Counted from the first letter of the stretch, positions 25,281 through 34,037 are shown. The stretch: 64,000 bases of DNA from Peribacillus simplex (GCF_030123325.1 NZ_CP126106.1:4554001-4618000); one strand, 5' to 3'. Notes: generated by a model not told the origin, from the sequence alone. A program made the numbers and translations.

Positions 25281-25340
25281 TCAAACAATAGTTGGCGTTT
25301 TAGGATTGTAAGGCAAAAGGTTAGAAATTGAGACTAATTC
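25281..25340 (-). pseudogene. Scar of an LXG-toxin C-terminal linker
   Basis: The minus strand reads ELVSISNLLPYNPKTPTIV and stop. This matches the pre-toxin linker of the intact LXG toxin at 28.7-30.5 kb (KELATIPSLLPYNPKNQL). Only about 20 codons remain and the upstream part is out of frame or lost. It marks a former toxin module immediately ahead of the SMI1 gene. Confidence 0.6.
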
Positions 25341-25395
25341 TTTTTCCTAGCTGTTTTGTTCCTTTTTTGGTGTACCATAGCTCCAAATGAACAAA

Positions 25396-25438
25396 AAAAT
25401 GGATAGTTCCTTTGATTTTCGAAAGGCTCTATCCACTT
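25396..25438 (-). terminator. Terminator of second SMI1 gene
   Basis: GTGGATAG / CTATCCAT stem around AAAGG-type inner pairs followed by TTTTTTTG on the minus strand, downstream of the 25503 stop. Confidence 0.65.
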
Positions 25439-25502
25439 CTTCTTATATAAAAACATTTCTTACTTTATAGCAGATCATGATAAATAACTATACCCTCAGC
25501 TT

Positions 25503-25958
25503 TTACCAATCTTCTTCATCTTCATCCCAGTTTTCTTTTGCCTCTTCAAGGCTTTCGATCAAATAATCTAGGAAGTTATCAGCAGTTGTAAAACCATATC
25601 CTTCTTGGTTATCCCAAAGGATCACTGGGCATTCTCCATTTTTCATTTTATTAGTATCGAGACAGTAAGCAAATTCATCAACACTTTCTATAACCACTAT
25701 CCCGTCAATTAATTTATAATACTTCTGATAATCTTTAGTGGCATCTACTACTGCTGGACCCGTAAAACCATATCCAATAATCTCCACACCAAAAAGTCCA
25801 CCATAACCATAATTTCTTAAAAACCACTTGTAACTTTCCGGTAATGAGACTTGTAATTTTTGTTCAGTTTCTTTTACTTTGTCTTCACTTACTCCACCTG
25901 TAAAATCATCGCCTTGACCATATTCCTTTATAAATTCTTGTAACTTAGAATAATTCAA
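25503..25958 (-). CDS. SMI1/KNR4 family immunity-like protein
   Basis: 151 residues, paralogue of the protein at 24817: VKETEQKLQVSLPESYKWFLRNYGYGGLFGVEIIGYGFTGPAVV and FAYCLDTNKMKNGECPVILWDNQEGYG are the shared SUKH landmarks. The C-terminus is very acidic (EAKENWDEDEEDW). TTG 25958 with AAGGGTG upstream is the start. Probably neutralises a nuclease-type LXG toxin of a competing strain; the target toxin is not in this window. Confidence 0.85.
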   Translation of the reverse strand: MNYSKLQEFIKEYGQGDDFTGGVSEDKVKETEQKLQVSLPESYKWFLRNYGYGGLFGVEIIGYGFTGPAVVDATKDYQKYYKLIDGIVVIESVDEFAYCLDTNKMKNGECPVILWDNQEGYGFTTADNFLDYLIESLEEAKENWDEDEEDW

Positions 25959-26081
25959 CTAAATCACCCTTCTAATCTTAGATATCCTATTGCAAGGCTC
26001 TCCACCTAAATCCTTGAGATGATGATATTTATACTGTTTCATTCATTCCTTTCGGGTAACTTTACAACTCTATATTAGTTA

Positions 26082-26116
26082 TAAAAAAACCTCGACTGAC
26101 TTTATCAATCGAGGTC
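26082..26116 (-). terminator. Terminator of immunity-array gene
   Basis: GACCTCGATTG / CAGTCGAGGT stem followed by TTTTTTTAT on the minus strand, 10 nt past the 26125 stop. Confidence 0.8.
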
Positions 26117-26124
26117 CGCAAAAT

Positions 26125-26460
26125 TTATCCTTTAAATATTTCTGGAATTTTATCTCGCCATACTAATAGTAATTCTATAAATTGCTTTGTTTCTATCGTA
26201 TTTTCATGAGGCTTTTCAATTCTATAAAAGTTTTCAACAATTGTTACATCTTTTTTTATGAGTACACTTGTAGCATTTAATTCAATTTCAAAGTCCTCAT
26301 ATGTTCCGTTTAAAACCTTTTCGATATATTCTATATATTCATCGACTTGTTCTACTGTTGCTATATTTTCAATAAAATCTGAGAAAAGACAAATTTCTTC
26401 CGGCAAAATTATTCCTAAATCGCCAAATGGATCTTTCTTAAACTCATATGAATATTTCAT
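26125..26460 (-). CDS. Putative immunity protein coupled to ankyrin protein
   Basis: 111 residues: MKYSYEFKKDPFGDLGIILPEE..., an acidic middle and a late VTIVENFYRIEK. Overall pattern recalls the YacL/UPF0231 and related immunity folds, but this is not certain. Its ATG overlaps the stop of the ankyrin gene upstream (ATGA), so the two are translationally coupled and probably act together. Located in an immunity array, so an antitoxin role is the most likely reading. Confidence 0.6.
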   Translation of the reverse strand: MKYSYEFKKDPFGDLGIILPEEICLFSDFIENIATVEQVDEYIEYIEKVLNGTYEDFEIELNATSVLIKKDVTIVENFYRIEKPHENTIETKQFIELLLVWRDKIPEIFKG

Positions 26461-26969
26461 ACGAGTTGATCCCCTTTTTGGTTTTCTAACAACTTAACGA
26501 TTTCCTCTTGCCCTTGTTCCCTTGCAAAAATTAATGCGTCCATATCTTTCATAAATTCACCACTATATTTAACTTCTGTATCTATGCCACTTTCAATTAA
26601 TAGTTTTGCAATATCAACATGTCCATTACTAATTGCACCAAACAATGGGTTTCTTTCTGGTTCACTTACGTCCATATCAGCTCTACAAGATAACAAATAG
26701 CTTACTATATCAATATGCCCTGCAGAAGCGGTTTCGTTCAATGCTCCACCACCGTATACTCCACCTAGCATATTAATATTTGAACCAAGTTCTATTAGTT
26801 TTTTAACTATATTTAACTCTCCTCTATAAGCTGCGACATGAAGCCACGTACCAAAAGGAGTCATCATATTTAAATGTTCAGCATTAGAGCCGATTAATTC
26901 AACTACTTTTTCAATATTGCCTTTTTTTATAGCCGAACGAATTTCTTTTGCAACTTGTTTATTTTCCAT
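26457..26969 (-). CDS. Ankyrin-repeat protein
   Basis: 170 residues with about four ankyrin repeats (GTWLHVAAYRGELNIVKKLIELGSNIN; ALNETASAGHIDIVSYLLSC; PLFGAISNGHVDIAKLLIESG; ALIFAREQGQEEIVKLL). It is closely related to the two ankyrin proteins at 27004 and 27867, all sharing the opening KGN/KSG..., LTWMTPFGTWLH and SEPERNPLF blocks. Small ankyrin proteins often serve as immunity proteins in LXG/polymorphic toxin loci. ATGA overlap with the downstream gene. AAGGAGG lies 14 nt before the ATG. Confidence 0.85.
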   Translation of the reverse strand: MENKQVAKEIRSAIKKGNIEKVVELIGSNAEHLNMMTPFGTWLHVAAYRGELNIVKKLIELGSNINMLGGVYGGGALNETASAGHIDIVSYLLSCRADMDVSEPERNPLFGAISNGHVDIAKLLIESGIDTEVKYSGEFMKDMDALIFAREQGQEEIVKLLENQKGDQLV

Positions 26970-27003
26970 CCCTTAACTATTTCCTCCTTTTCAGTTCTCT
27001 TTT

Positions 27004-27513
27004 CTATTCTTTTTCATCCATCTTCTGCTTTAAATATTCAGCAATTTCTGTTTGTCCTCTATCAATGGCAAATGCATAAGCATCCATATCTATCATGTTG
27101 TCACCAGAGTATTTTATAGATATATCTATATTTTTCTCAACTACCAATTTAACAATCTCAAAATGACCACCATATATTGCAGCAAACAGAGGATTTCTAT
27201 CTGGTTCGCTTGTATCAATCTCAATATTCTGATTAATGAGATATTCGACAATATTTAAATGCCCTTTTGTAGCTGCTCTTTCGAGGGCATTTGTAGAAAA
27301 AGTTCCCCCCTGTACATTAGTTTCTATCCCGGCATTTATTAGATATTCTATTATTTCTAACTGTCCAAAAGCTGCTGCTATATGTAACCATGTACCAAAG
27401 GGTGTCATCCATGTTAACATTCCTGGTTCTTGCTCAAGCAAATCTCTTAAAGTATCCAATTGGCCACTTTTTATGGCACCTCTAATGTCTTTCGCAATTT
27501 GAATTTTATCCAT
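27004..27513 (-). CDS. Ankyrin-repeat protein
   Basis: 169 residues, paralogue of its neighbours: MTPFGTWLHIAAAFGQLEIIEYLINAGIETN, ALERAATKGHLNIVEYLIN, PLFAAIYGGHFEIVKLVVEKN, YAFAIDRGQTEIAEYLKQKMDEKE. GGAGAAACTAT precedes the ATG. Its C-terminus is almost identical to that of the protein at 27867 (GQTEIAEYLKQKxDEKE), evidence of recent duplication. Probably an immunity protein; no toxin gene is attached. Confidence 0.85.
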   Translation of the reverse strand: MDKIQIAKDIRGAIKSGQLDTLRDLLEQEPGMLTWMTPFGTWLHIAAAFGQLEIIEYLINAGIETNVQGGTFSTNALERAATKGHLNIVEYLINQNIEIDTSEPDRNPLFAAIYGGHFEIVKLVVEKNIDISIKYSGDNMIDMDAYAFAIDRGQTEIAEYLKQKMDEKE

Positions 27514-27647
27514 ATAGTTTCTCCTTTATTTCCAAGGTCTTCTATATATCTATAATATCATCTAAGTCTGAACCTGCCGTATAAACTGATTTCAATTGAT
27601 TTTTAACACTTTCTAAAGATATAATATTATGTTTTCCTATAATTAAA

Positions 27648-27702
27648 TTTCAAAAAAAAACAAAAAGCATTTGTCGCCTCAAAGACAATCAAATGCTTTA
27701 TC
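27648..27702 (-). terminator. Terminator of third ankyrin gene
   Basis: AAAGCATTTG / CAAATGCTTT stem followed by a long T-run on the minus strand, in the 350-bp gap between two ankyrin genes. The rest of that gap shows no gene. Confidence 0.75.
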
Positions 27703-27866
27703 GTTAGCTATATAAAGTATTCATTACAAATCTTATCTTTAAATCAACGAGCGTTTCTTAATTTCATAAGTTTATAGCTTGTTCCTTGTAACGATACTTA
27801 GTAAGCTTAAAATGCCATCTCGCCTAGCTTCTTTCGTTTTTGACATAACTTATATTGTTACAAAAA

Positions 27867-28376
27867 CTATTCTTTTTCATCCAACTTCTGCTTTAAATAT
27901 TCAGCAATTTCTGTTTGCCCTCTTTCAATAGCAAATTCATAAGCTCCCCTATCTTTCATAGTATCCCCAGTATATTTAATATTAATATCAATACCATTCT
28001 GAACAAGATACTTTACAATATCAAGGTGCCCACCATAAATCGCTGAGAATAAAGGGTTTCTATTCGGGTCACTAACATCTAATATTGCACCATTATCAAG
28101 TAAGTACTCTACAATACTAATTTCACCTTCACTAGCTGCATGTGCAATAGTCGCTGACTTTGGTACGCCTTCGTTTATGTTAATATCCATACCAGATTCA
28201 ACTAGAAATTTCATCATATCCAGTTTACCAGCTCTAGCCGTAACGTGTAGCCACGTTCCAAAAGGTGTTACAAAATCAAGCAAACTTTTATCAGTAATAA
28301 TGATCTCTTTTGCTTGTTCTATATCACCATTCTTAATTAATTCATAGATTTTTATTGCTTTTTCCTTATTATCCAT
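27867..28376 (-). CDS. Ankyrin-repeat protein
   Basis: 169 residues with the same four-repeat plan: VTPFGTWLHVTARAGKLDMMKFLVESGMDIN, TIAHAASEGEISIVEYLLDNG, NRNPLFSAIYGGHLDIVKYLVQNG, AYEFAIERGQTEIAEYLKQKLDEKE. ATG 28376 has GGAGG 5 nt upstream; a further in-frame TTG at 28388 contains that site. Nearest of the three ankyrin genes to the toxin/immunity pair. Confidence 0.85.
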   Translation of the reverse strand: MDNKEKAIKIYELIKNGDIEQAKEIIITDKSLLDFVTPFGTWLHVTARAGKLDMMKFLVESGMDININEGVPKSATIAHAASEGEISIVEYLLDNGAILDVSDPNRNPLFSAIYGGHLDIVKYLVQNGIDINIKYTGDTMKDRGAYEFAIERGQTEIAEYLKQKLDEKE

Positions 28377-28439
28377 AGAATCCTCCAAAAATATCTTTAT
28401 TTCATTGTTGCTGCTTCTTCACCTAGTAGCATATCAACC

Positions 28440-28478
28440 AAAAGAAACCTTGAATGGTAAATAGCCATTCAAGGTTCT
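28440..28478 (-). terminator. Terminator of LXG toxin/immunity operon
   Basis: AACCTTGAATGG / CCATTCAAGGTT perfect stem followed by TCTTTTGG on the minus strand, downstream of the 28502 stop. Confidence 0.85.
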
Positions 28479-28501
28479 AATAATACGTGTTCTAAATACA
28501 T

Positions 28502-28714
28502 TTATTTTTCTTCTTTATATGCTAAGGCAATCTCTACTACTTCCTCTGGTGATAAATCCTCATCATTCCAAAAAATCAAGTCACTAGGGGCAGGATGAGG
28601 AACATTGTCTTCTAAAACTTCTATATATTCACTTACTTCTTCATCAGACAGCATAGGATTACATATTTTATTTACTAGTTCAACTAATTCCTCTTTAGAT
28701 AACTTTTTACTCAT
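28502..28714 (-). CDS. Colicin/pyocin-type immunity protein
   Basis: 70-residue homologue of the colicin E-type DNase immunity proteins. The family features are an early LVNKICNP helix, the acidic middle SDEEVSEYIEVLE, the signature HPAPSDLIFW (ColE9 immunity has HPSGSDLIYY) and a closing SPEEVVEIALAYK helix. It lies 19 nt after the LXG toxin stop, as expected for the cognate partner. It should bind and block the HNH nuclease tip of that toxin. AGAGGAGG precedes the ATG. Confidence 0.92.
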   Translation of the reverse strand: MSKKLSKEELVELVNKICNPMLSDEEVSEYIEVLEDNVPHPAPSDLIFWNDEDLSPEEVVEIALAYKEEK

Positions 28715-28733
28715 TTTTTCTGCCTCCTCTTAA

Positions 28734-30536
28734 TTACTGCCCTTTCTTTCCAAAATGATAAGCAGGGTCTAAAATATCTTGGTGCATTTTTGGTGAAGTA
28801 ATCATTAAATTATCAAGATTGTATACTTCTCCACCCTTGTCTATGGGCTGTTTATGGTGAAGTATATATGACTTATGTTTGCCATAATGTTCAACTTTAG
28901 GAGCAATGGGAGCATTTCCTACTAACATCCTTGAAACATTTCGGGTGTTAAACTCCTTAGCAAAGCTTGAATTTGCTACAGACTTCCAAAACTCTTTTCT
29001 AAAATCATCAAAGGAATTAAATTGTTTGCCTATTAGTTTATCTCTTATTTCTTTAGGGATTACACCTATTGCCCCTTTATTATACATAAGCTTGGTCTGT
29101 GTTTGAAGACTTCTATCTAACTTAAAGCTTTCGTTTACAAACCCTGGCTTATACCTTGGACTCTTACTTAAATCTTTGCCCGTACCCCTACCACTAACCT
29201 CAGACTCCACTTTCGCCATAGAAATTAGCTGATCCTTCAACCCCGCACCATTAACCACATTATAAGGTACCCCACCTGCCATCGACAGTTGGTTTTTAGG
29301 GTTGTATGGCAATAGGCTAGGGATAGTGGCCAGCTCTTTTGCCTTCGTTGCACCTTTAACTGCAGCCGCTTTTGTAGTCGCTACCCCAGTTTTCGTTATG
29401 GCTCCCGCGCCTTTTGTTCCTACTACTGATGTGACGACTGTTCCGAGGGCATAGGTTACCCAATGAGACCGGGAATAGGCATCTCCATTTACCATATCCC
29501 GTTCATATGAGTCGGAGATGGATTTGGATATATATTTATAGGTTTGAATCGGGTGCATGATTGAATTGGCTACACCTTCAACCGTTTCGCCAGGATCTGT
29601 GACAAAGTCCCAAACTCCTGTCACGAAGTCTTTCCCTACATCATAAAGGCCTACGCCGATTCCTTTAGCAATGTCAGCCGTTTGCTTGGATGCTTCTAGC
29701 TGCATGACATATTGCTGCTGGTTGGGCGCTAAGTTTTCATACCCGATTTGCTTGGCGATTTTGAGGAACTCATCCTGATCTGTGACATGTTCGAGTTGTG
29801 CCTTCAAGTCTTTGATCCGGCGATTCTCCGCTTCCTCTTTCTTAACCTTCAGATATTGCGCGGTTTCTTTTTTCCTGACTTCCAGGTTTTTATAGGCTTC
29901 ACTATTTTTATACGCTGTTGCATTAAAATAGAGAGGGGACACTACTCCTCCTCTTGTACTGGATATTTTCAATTGCTCCATGAGTGCCGTCACTGCCGCT
30001 TGGTCCGCTTCGGATTTAGCATATTCAGCCGTCCACTTATGATCGATCTCGTTTACTTTGTCTATCGTTTCGTTCCGATTCCTTTCAGCTTTCTCCATGT
30101 TCTCAAAGAACGCATCATCGGAAAAGGGCTCTAACTGAATGATATCATCAATTCCAGCCAATATTTTTTTCAGATCATTTTTTTGGGCTGTGACCATTTC
30201 CTTTGAATTTCGACTGGCGCTTTCCAGCTCTTCCTCTAAAAAAGGGACCGTAACCACGGTTTCACTCAGGTTCGCTTCGATTGTATCTCCTTGAATTCCA
30301 CTTAAAAAGGCAACATGCCGATTGATCAGACGCAGCCAGGAATCCACGACATCGATCTGTGCTTTGTAAAATCCTTTGATTGCCTCTGCGCCTTGACCCT
30401 GCAGCTCATCATCCAAATGAACGATACTCTCAAATCCTTTTTTTAATTCAGTGAGCTGTTCTTTTAGGTCCTTATATTGCCCGACACGCGTTTGCATGGC
30501 GGAAACTAGTGTTTGAGATTCGTAAATCATCGACAT
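28734..30536 (-). CDS. LXG-domain polymorphic toxin with HNH nuclease tip
   Basis: 600 residues. The N-terminal ~200 are an LXG/WXG-type helical domain (MSMIYESQTLVSAMQTRVGQYK..., with conserved VDSWLRLINRHVAFLSGI), which targets the protein to the type VII (Esx/Yuk) secretion system. A central linker/pre-toxin region (about 280-450) leads to the tip at about 500-600, where HHKQPIDKGGEVYNLDNL and SPKMH form a colicin/pyocin-like HNH DNase. The start at 30536 is 9 nt from AAAGGA. The immunity gene follows. No type VII structural genes are in the window. Confidence 0.92.
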   Translation of the reverse strand: MSMIYESQTLVSAMQTRVGQYKDLKEQLTELKKGFESIVHLDDELQGQGAEAIKGFYKAQIDVVDSWLRLINRHVAFLSGIQGDTIEANLSETVVTVPFLEEELESASRNSKEMVTAQKNDLKKILAGIDDIIQLEPFSDDAFFENMEKAERNRNETIDKVNEIDHKWTAEYAKSEADQAAVTALMEQLKISSTRGGVVSPLYFNATAYKNSEAYKNLEVRKKETAQYLKVKKEEAENRRIKDLKAQLEHVTDQDEFLKIAKQIGYENLAPNQQQYVMQLEASKQTADIAKGIGVGLYDVGKDFVTGVWDFVTDPGETVEGVANSIMHPIQTYKYISKSISDSYERDMVNGDAYSRSHWVTYALGTVVTSVVGTKGAGAITKTGVATTKAAAVKGATKAKELATIPSLLPYNPKNQLSMAGGVPYNVVNGAGLKDQLISMAKVESEVSGRGTGKDLSKSPRYKPGFVNESFKLDRSLQTQTKLMYNKGAIGVIPKEIRDKLIGKQFNSFDDFRKEFWKSVANSSFAKEFNTRNVSRMLVGNAPIAPKVEHYGKHKSYILHHKQPIDKGGEVYNLDNLMITSPKMHQDILDPAYHFGKKGQ

Positions 30537-30805
30537 AATGGAAAGTCCTTTCAACTTCTTTTCTTATAACTAGATTTCATTTATATGTAATATTTTTATT
30601 CACTGTAAAATTATGGACTAAATATATTTTAGAAGAGTTTCTATATTTATTCAAGAATTGAAGGGGATTTCACAAACAATTGTTTTTTTTGAAAGGTAAA
30701 CGATACATGCTCATCGGCTCATCAAATAAAAGAGTTGGAGTATTTGAGACGATGCTGAAGACTAGGGAATTTTTTATGATTAGAAAATCACATTAAAAAG
30801 GAGGG

Positions 30806-30874
30806 ACAAAAACTGCTATTGCCAAGGAAGCGGGGTTTGATTGCAAAACAATTAGTAAATACAGGAAGACCAGG
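30806..30874 (+). pseudogene. Fragment of IS21-type transposase (istA) N-terminus
   Basis: The + strand reads TKTAIAKEAGFDCKTISKYR, which fits the N-terminal HTH of IS21-family IstA (usually TEIAKxLGxDRKTVRKY). The frame opens after AAAAAGGAGGG and ends in AT-rich DNA without the rest of the gene. It lies just upstream of the LXG operon. The rest of 30555-30949 shows no other gene. Confidence 0.4.
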
Positions 30875-30949
30875 TACCTCATAGTCTATTCCAATTCTAT
30901 TATAACTGTACAGGATTTAATACTTGCTAGTAATAAAGCGTAACGATAT

Positions 30950-31192
30950 TTATTTGTTTTTATCTACACGCTTTTCTAATGCGACCCAAGATAAATAAAT
31001 CAGTAGAGTGGTAATCAAAATTATGAAACCAGCTTGTGTGATATAAGAAAAATCCCATTCTTTAATTTCTTTCTCATCAAGTCCATTATAATTTTGAATT
31101 ACATAGTTCGAAGTCTCATAATCCATAAAAACGTAACAAATAATTCCTCCAATTATGACTCCACCTAACAATGATAATAAAAACTTTTTCAA
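30950..31192 (-). CDS. Small membrane protein
   Basis: 80 residues with two membrane helices: MKKFLLSLLGGVIIGGIICYVF (1-22) and AGFIILITTLLIYLSWVAL (54-72), joined by an acidic loop (NYNGLDEKEIKEWDFSY). TTG start with AGGGGG 8 nt upstream. No family recognised. It stands alone near toxin genes, so it could be another small immunity-type protein. Confidence 0.55.
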   Translation of the reverse strand: MKKFLLSLLGGVIIGGIICYVFMDYETSNYVIQNYNGLDEKEIKEWDFSYITQAGFIILITTLLIYLSWVALEKRVDKNK

Positions 31193-31294
31193 TATGTTGT
31201 CCCCCTAACCCTTTAGTAAATATGAGTGAGAATAAACTTATTGATAACCAAAGTCTCTATCTTCATCCCTAAAATTCCTATTACAAGTGCTTCT

Positions 31295-31523
31295 CTAGAA
31301 TTGTTCAAACTCTACTTCATATATGGTTCTCTTAAAAGGGGGAAATACCTTCAAGTTCCCGAGTAAATCCAAAGGCAAATCTTCCATATTATCGTTTACT
31401 TCTATACTTTTTTTCTTCACTTATATCTATTCCTGCAGATACTTCAGCATTCGAATCCAATTTAAACATATTCATATTCAGTAAAACACATAAACTACCT
31501 ATCACCATCGCCAGTTTTTTCAT
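31295..31523 (-). pseudogene. Frameshifted small secreted protein
   Basis: ATG 31523 after AGGGAG encodes a signal-peptide-like start (MKKLAMVIGSLCVLLNMNMF) and stays in frame to ISEEKK, then reaches TAA at 31389. Across a GAAGAAAAAAAG tract the +1 frame continues IEVNDNMEDLPLDLLGNLKVF... to a TAG at 31295. Joining the two gives one protein of about 75 residues. A one-base slip in the A-tract explains the break. Phase variation or a sequencing error are alternatives. Confidence 0.5.
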
Positions 31524-31914
31524 TTTCTTCTCCCTGCTTTTCCTTTATGTAATAATATTCAAAAATCCAGATTAATAGATTCCAAAATTAAATTCAGGAT
31601 TTTCACATATGGAATATTTTACTTTTTTTCGTCCACTCACAAATTAGATAGGTAAAAAAGTTGTGAACCGATTACTCCTCTCTGTGATACCTTTTTCCCC
31701 GCAAATTAAACACCCCTGACACTAAAAGTACCAAGGGTTGAAGATTAATATATTTACATATAATGGGCACGTTCCCATGGAAGGGTCATTAAACATTTGT
31801 TTTTCAGAAACAACTTTACTGACCTCAATAAGAGTTCTTCAGTTGTCTAGGTTAGTAAGTGGCTTTAATTGTGATGTATAGGTCATTACGGTATGGGGGC
31901 TAATAGATTTTGCT

Positions 31915-32030
31915 TAGGTGCGAGACTCCTGCGGGAAAAGCGTGTCCAAGGGAGACACCACAGGCGCAAAGAGCGCCGAGGAGGCTCCCGGACCGCCCGC
32001 GGAAAGCGAGTGCCTGCAGTGGAATGAAAC
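31915..32030 (+). repeat. GC-rich dispersed repeat core
   Basis: Solo copy of the core (GGTGCGAGACTCCTGCGGGA ... GCGGAAAGCGAGTGCCTG) without the composite flanks. The surrounding 31524-32100 region holds no gene. Confidence 0.8.
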
Positions 32031-32100
32031 GATCAAAGCATCCCCTCCAACATAGGCAAGTTGTATGCCCCCTATAATGCGGAAGATTGACTTAATTAAT

Positions 32101-32559
32101 TCATGATTCACTTGTTTCTGCTTCAGCTACCCTTTTGACACGTTCCAAGAATTCAACAACCACTTTATCGGTGGCAAATAATAAAAGTAATTTCAAAAAC
32201 CACTTTAATGGGCGACTGGTGACTGTATATGTAAAGGAAGTTCGATTGTCATTGATTTTATTTAGTTCATAAAAGGCTGTAATTTCAAACATTTTTGCGA
32301 GTATGAAGCCCACTTTTAGCTTTTTCTCATTCGTTTCATTCAAATATTCCAATGTTTCTATATCATACTCTTCCGTTCGTTTTCCTTCTCGATACTTTTG
32401 GTGATATACACTTCCAACCTTTTCTTCCGTTATTTTAACGGGCTTCTGTTCAACTACTTGAGGCATGATTTTTTGCATATTTTCTACAGAACCATCAAGA
32501 AACTTCCAGACTTGTTCAATCGGGGCGTCTATTTCTATTTCCCTTGTCCACTTTTTCAA
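32101..32559 (-). CDS. SRPBCC family protein
   Basis: 152-residue START-like/polyketide-cyclase fold protein: the opening WTREIEIDAPIEQVWKFLDGSVENMQKIMP is the hallmark of the SRPBCC/AHSA1 group, followed by a grip of beta strands (YDIETLEYL, TAFYELNKI, TSFTYTVTSRP) and a long C-terminal helix. Such proteins bind hydrophobic ligands; ligand unknown. TTG 32559 follows AGGTG by 6 nt. Divergent from the KinB-like kinase. Confidence 0.8.
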   Translation of the reverse strand: MKKWTREIEIDAPIEQVWKFLDGSVENMQKIMPQVVEQKPVKITEEKVGSVYHQKYREGKRTEEYDIETLEYLNETNEKKLKVGFILAKMFEITAFYELNKINDNRTSFTYTVTSRPLKWFLKLLLLFATDKVVVEFLERVKRVAEAETSES

Positions 32560-32777
32560 TGAAATCACCTCTACCTACATTATATTTCCTTTATTATGTA
32601 AAACCAACTTTCCAGCTGATAAATCATTATATAAGTTTCATTTTCCACCTAGATCAATAAATGACTCTTTTTTTGAATTTAAATGTCTTTCTGTAAATAA
32701 ATTACTTTATTAAGATTCTCTTTTTTACTGTTATTCTTGTATAATATACGAAACGGTTACTTTTTCAGGAGAATCCA

Positions 32778-34037
32778 ATGAATTTTATTTATATTAATCA
32801 AAACATATTAGATAACCTCTTTTATATCTTGGTAAGTATTTTGATTTATTATTTTTTATTAGATCATGGCAAAAGGTTAAGTCAGTATGGCAAGACCCTT
32901 ATTACTGCATGCATGAGCATTCCTATTATATTATGTATGAAGTTTCCTATTTATATAGATGAATATTGTGTCCACGATCTCAGGCAAATTCCTTTCATAA
33001 TAGGGACCCTTTATGGTGGTTGGCCTGTAGGGGCTGCCCTGTTAGTCATCATATTAACTTTTAGGTTTGCTTTTTATGGTTTCAATTTCCTTACGTTACT
33101 TGTTTATATCGTTATCTTTATTATAACTGCTTTATTTTCTTCCAAATTCAATCAGTCCAATCGAAAAAATAAGCTAAATGGCTCGATACTATTAATTTTG
33201 TTTCTAGGAATAATGACCAGCCTTATTTCACTCGGTATGTCTGATTATTTTCATATAACGGAGGCGTATTTGTTTTACTTTATCATCCTCCCTCCTTTCA
33301 TTATCGCTTTAGCTGTATATATCATGGAAATTTTAAAAGATGCCATTTTAATCCGGACACAAATGATACGGCTTGAAAAAATGGAGGTAGTCAGTCAGCT
33401 TGCGGCCAGTATTTCACATGAAGTTAGAAATCCTTTAACAGTTGTGAAAGGATTTGTTCAACTGCTAAAGGCTCCTGATCTTACTCAAGAAGTAAAGGAA
33501 CAATATATACAGCATGTTGTCAGAGAGCTTAATAGTGCAGAATCCATTATTAGTGAATATTTGGCATTTGCAAAACCTGCACTTGAAAAAGTGGATACCA
33601 TTTCAATTAACCGTGAAATAGGATATGTACTTGAAATGATAAAACCATTGGCCAGCATGAATTTAGTTACGATATCTGAACAGTTGGCTCCAGGCATTAC
33701 CCGGGGGAATGTTCAACATTTCAAGCAATGCTTCCTGAACCTGATTAAAAATGGTATAGAGGCAATGCCTGACGGCGGGGAACTTAGCATTGTTTCCTAT
33801 ATAAATAATTTCGATATCATTATCGAAATAAGTGACAATGGAATAGGCATGAACAAGGAACAAATAAATCGTTTTGGCGAACCTTATTACAGTTCCAAAG
33901 AAAAAGGGACAGGGTTGGGATCAATGGTAGCTGTCAAGACCATTCAAACGATGAATGGCACACTTCATATAACTAGCCTTTTGAATAAGGGAACAACGAT
34001 TTCAATAACCCTTCCCGTTTATCAAGAGGATTATTAA
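32778..34037 (+). CDS. Sporulation-type sensor histidine kinase (KinB-like)
   Basis: 419 residues. The first ~190 hold about six membrane helices resembling the 5TM sensor of KinB (5TMR-LYT type, with GTLYGGWPVGAALL). The kinase half has the H box SISHEVRNPLTVV with His214, N box NLIKNGIEAM with Asn325, G1 DNGIGM near 353, and GTGLGSMVAVKTI. No response regulator follows, which is normal for phosphorelay kinases that feed Spo0F. AGGAGAAT precedes the ATG. A GCCCGC/GCGGGC hairpin follows the stop. Confidence 0.82.
   Translation: MNFIYINQNILDNLFYILVSILIYYFLLDHGKRLSQYGKTLITACMSIPIILCMKFPIYIDEYCVHDLRQIPFIIGTLYGGWPVGAALLVIILTFRFAFYGFNFLTLLVYIVIFIITALFSSKFNQSNRKNKLNGSILLILFLGIMTSLISLGMSDYFHITEAYLFYFIILPPFIIALAVYIMEILKDAILIRTQMIRLEKMEVVSQLAASISHEVRNPLTVVKGFVQLLKAPDLTQEVKEQYIQHVVRELNSAESIISEYLAFAKPALEKVDTISINREIGYVLEMIKPLASMNLVTISEQLAPGITRGNVQHFKQCFLNLIKNGIEAMPDGGELSIVSYINNFDIIIEISDNGIGMNKEQINRFGEPYYSSKEKGTGLGSMVAVKTIQTMNGTLHITSLLNKGTTISITLPVYQEDY

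Noticed and set aside
28734..30536. Nearby type VII secretion genes for the LXG toxin
   Set aside because: None found on either side within the window; the secretion system must be elsewhere.
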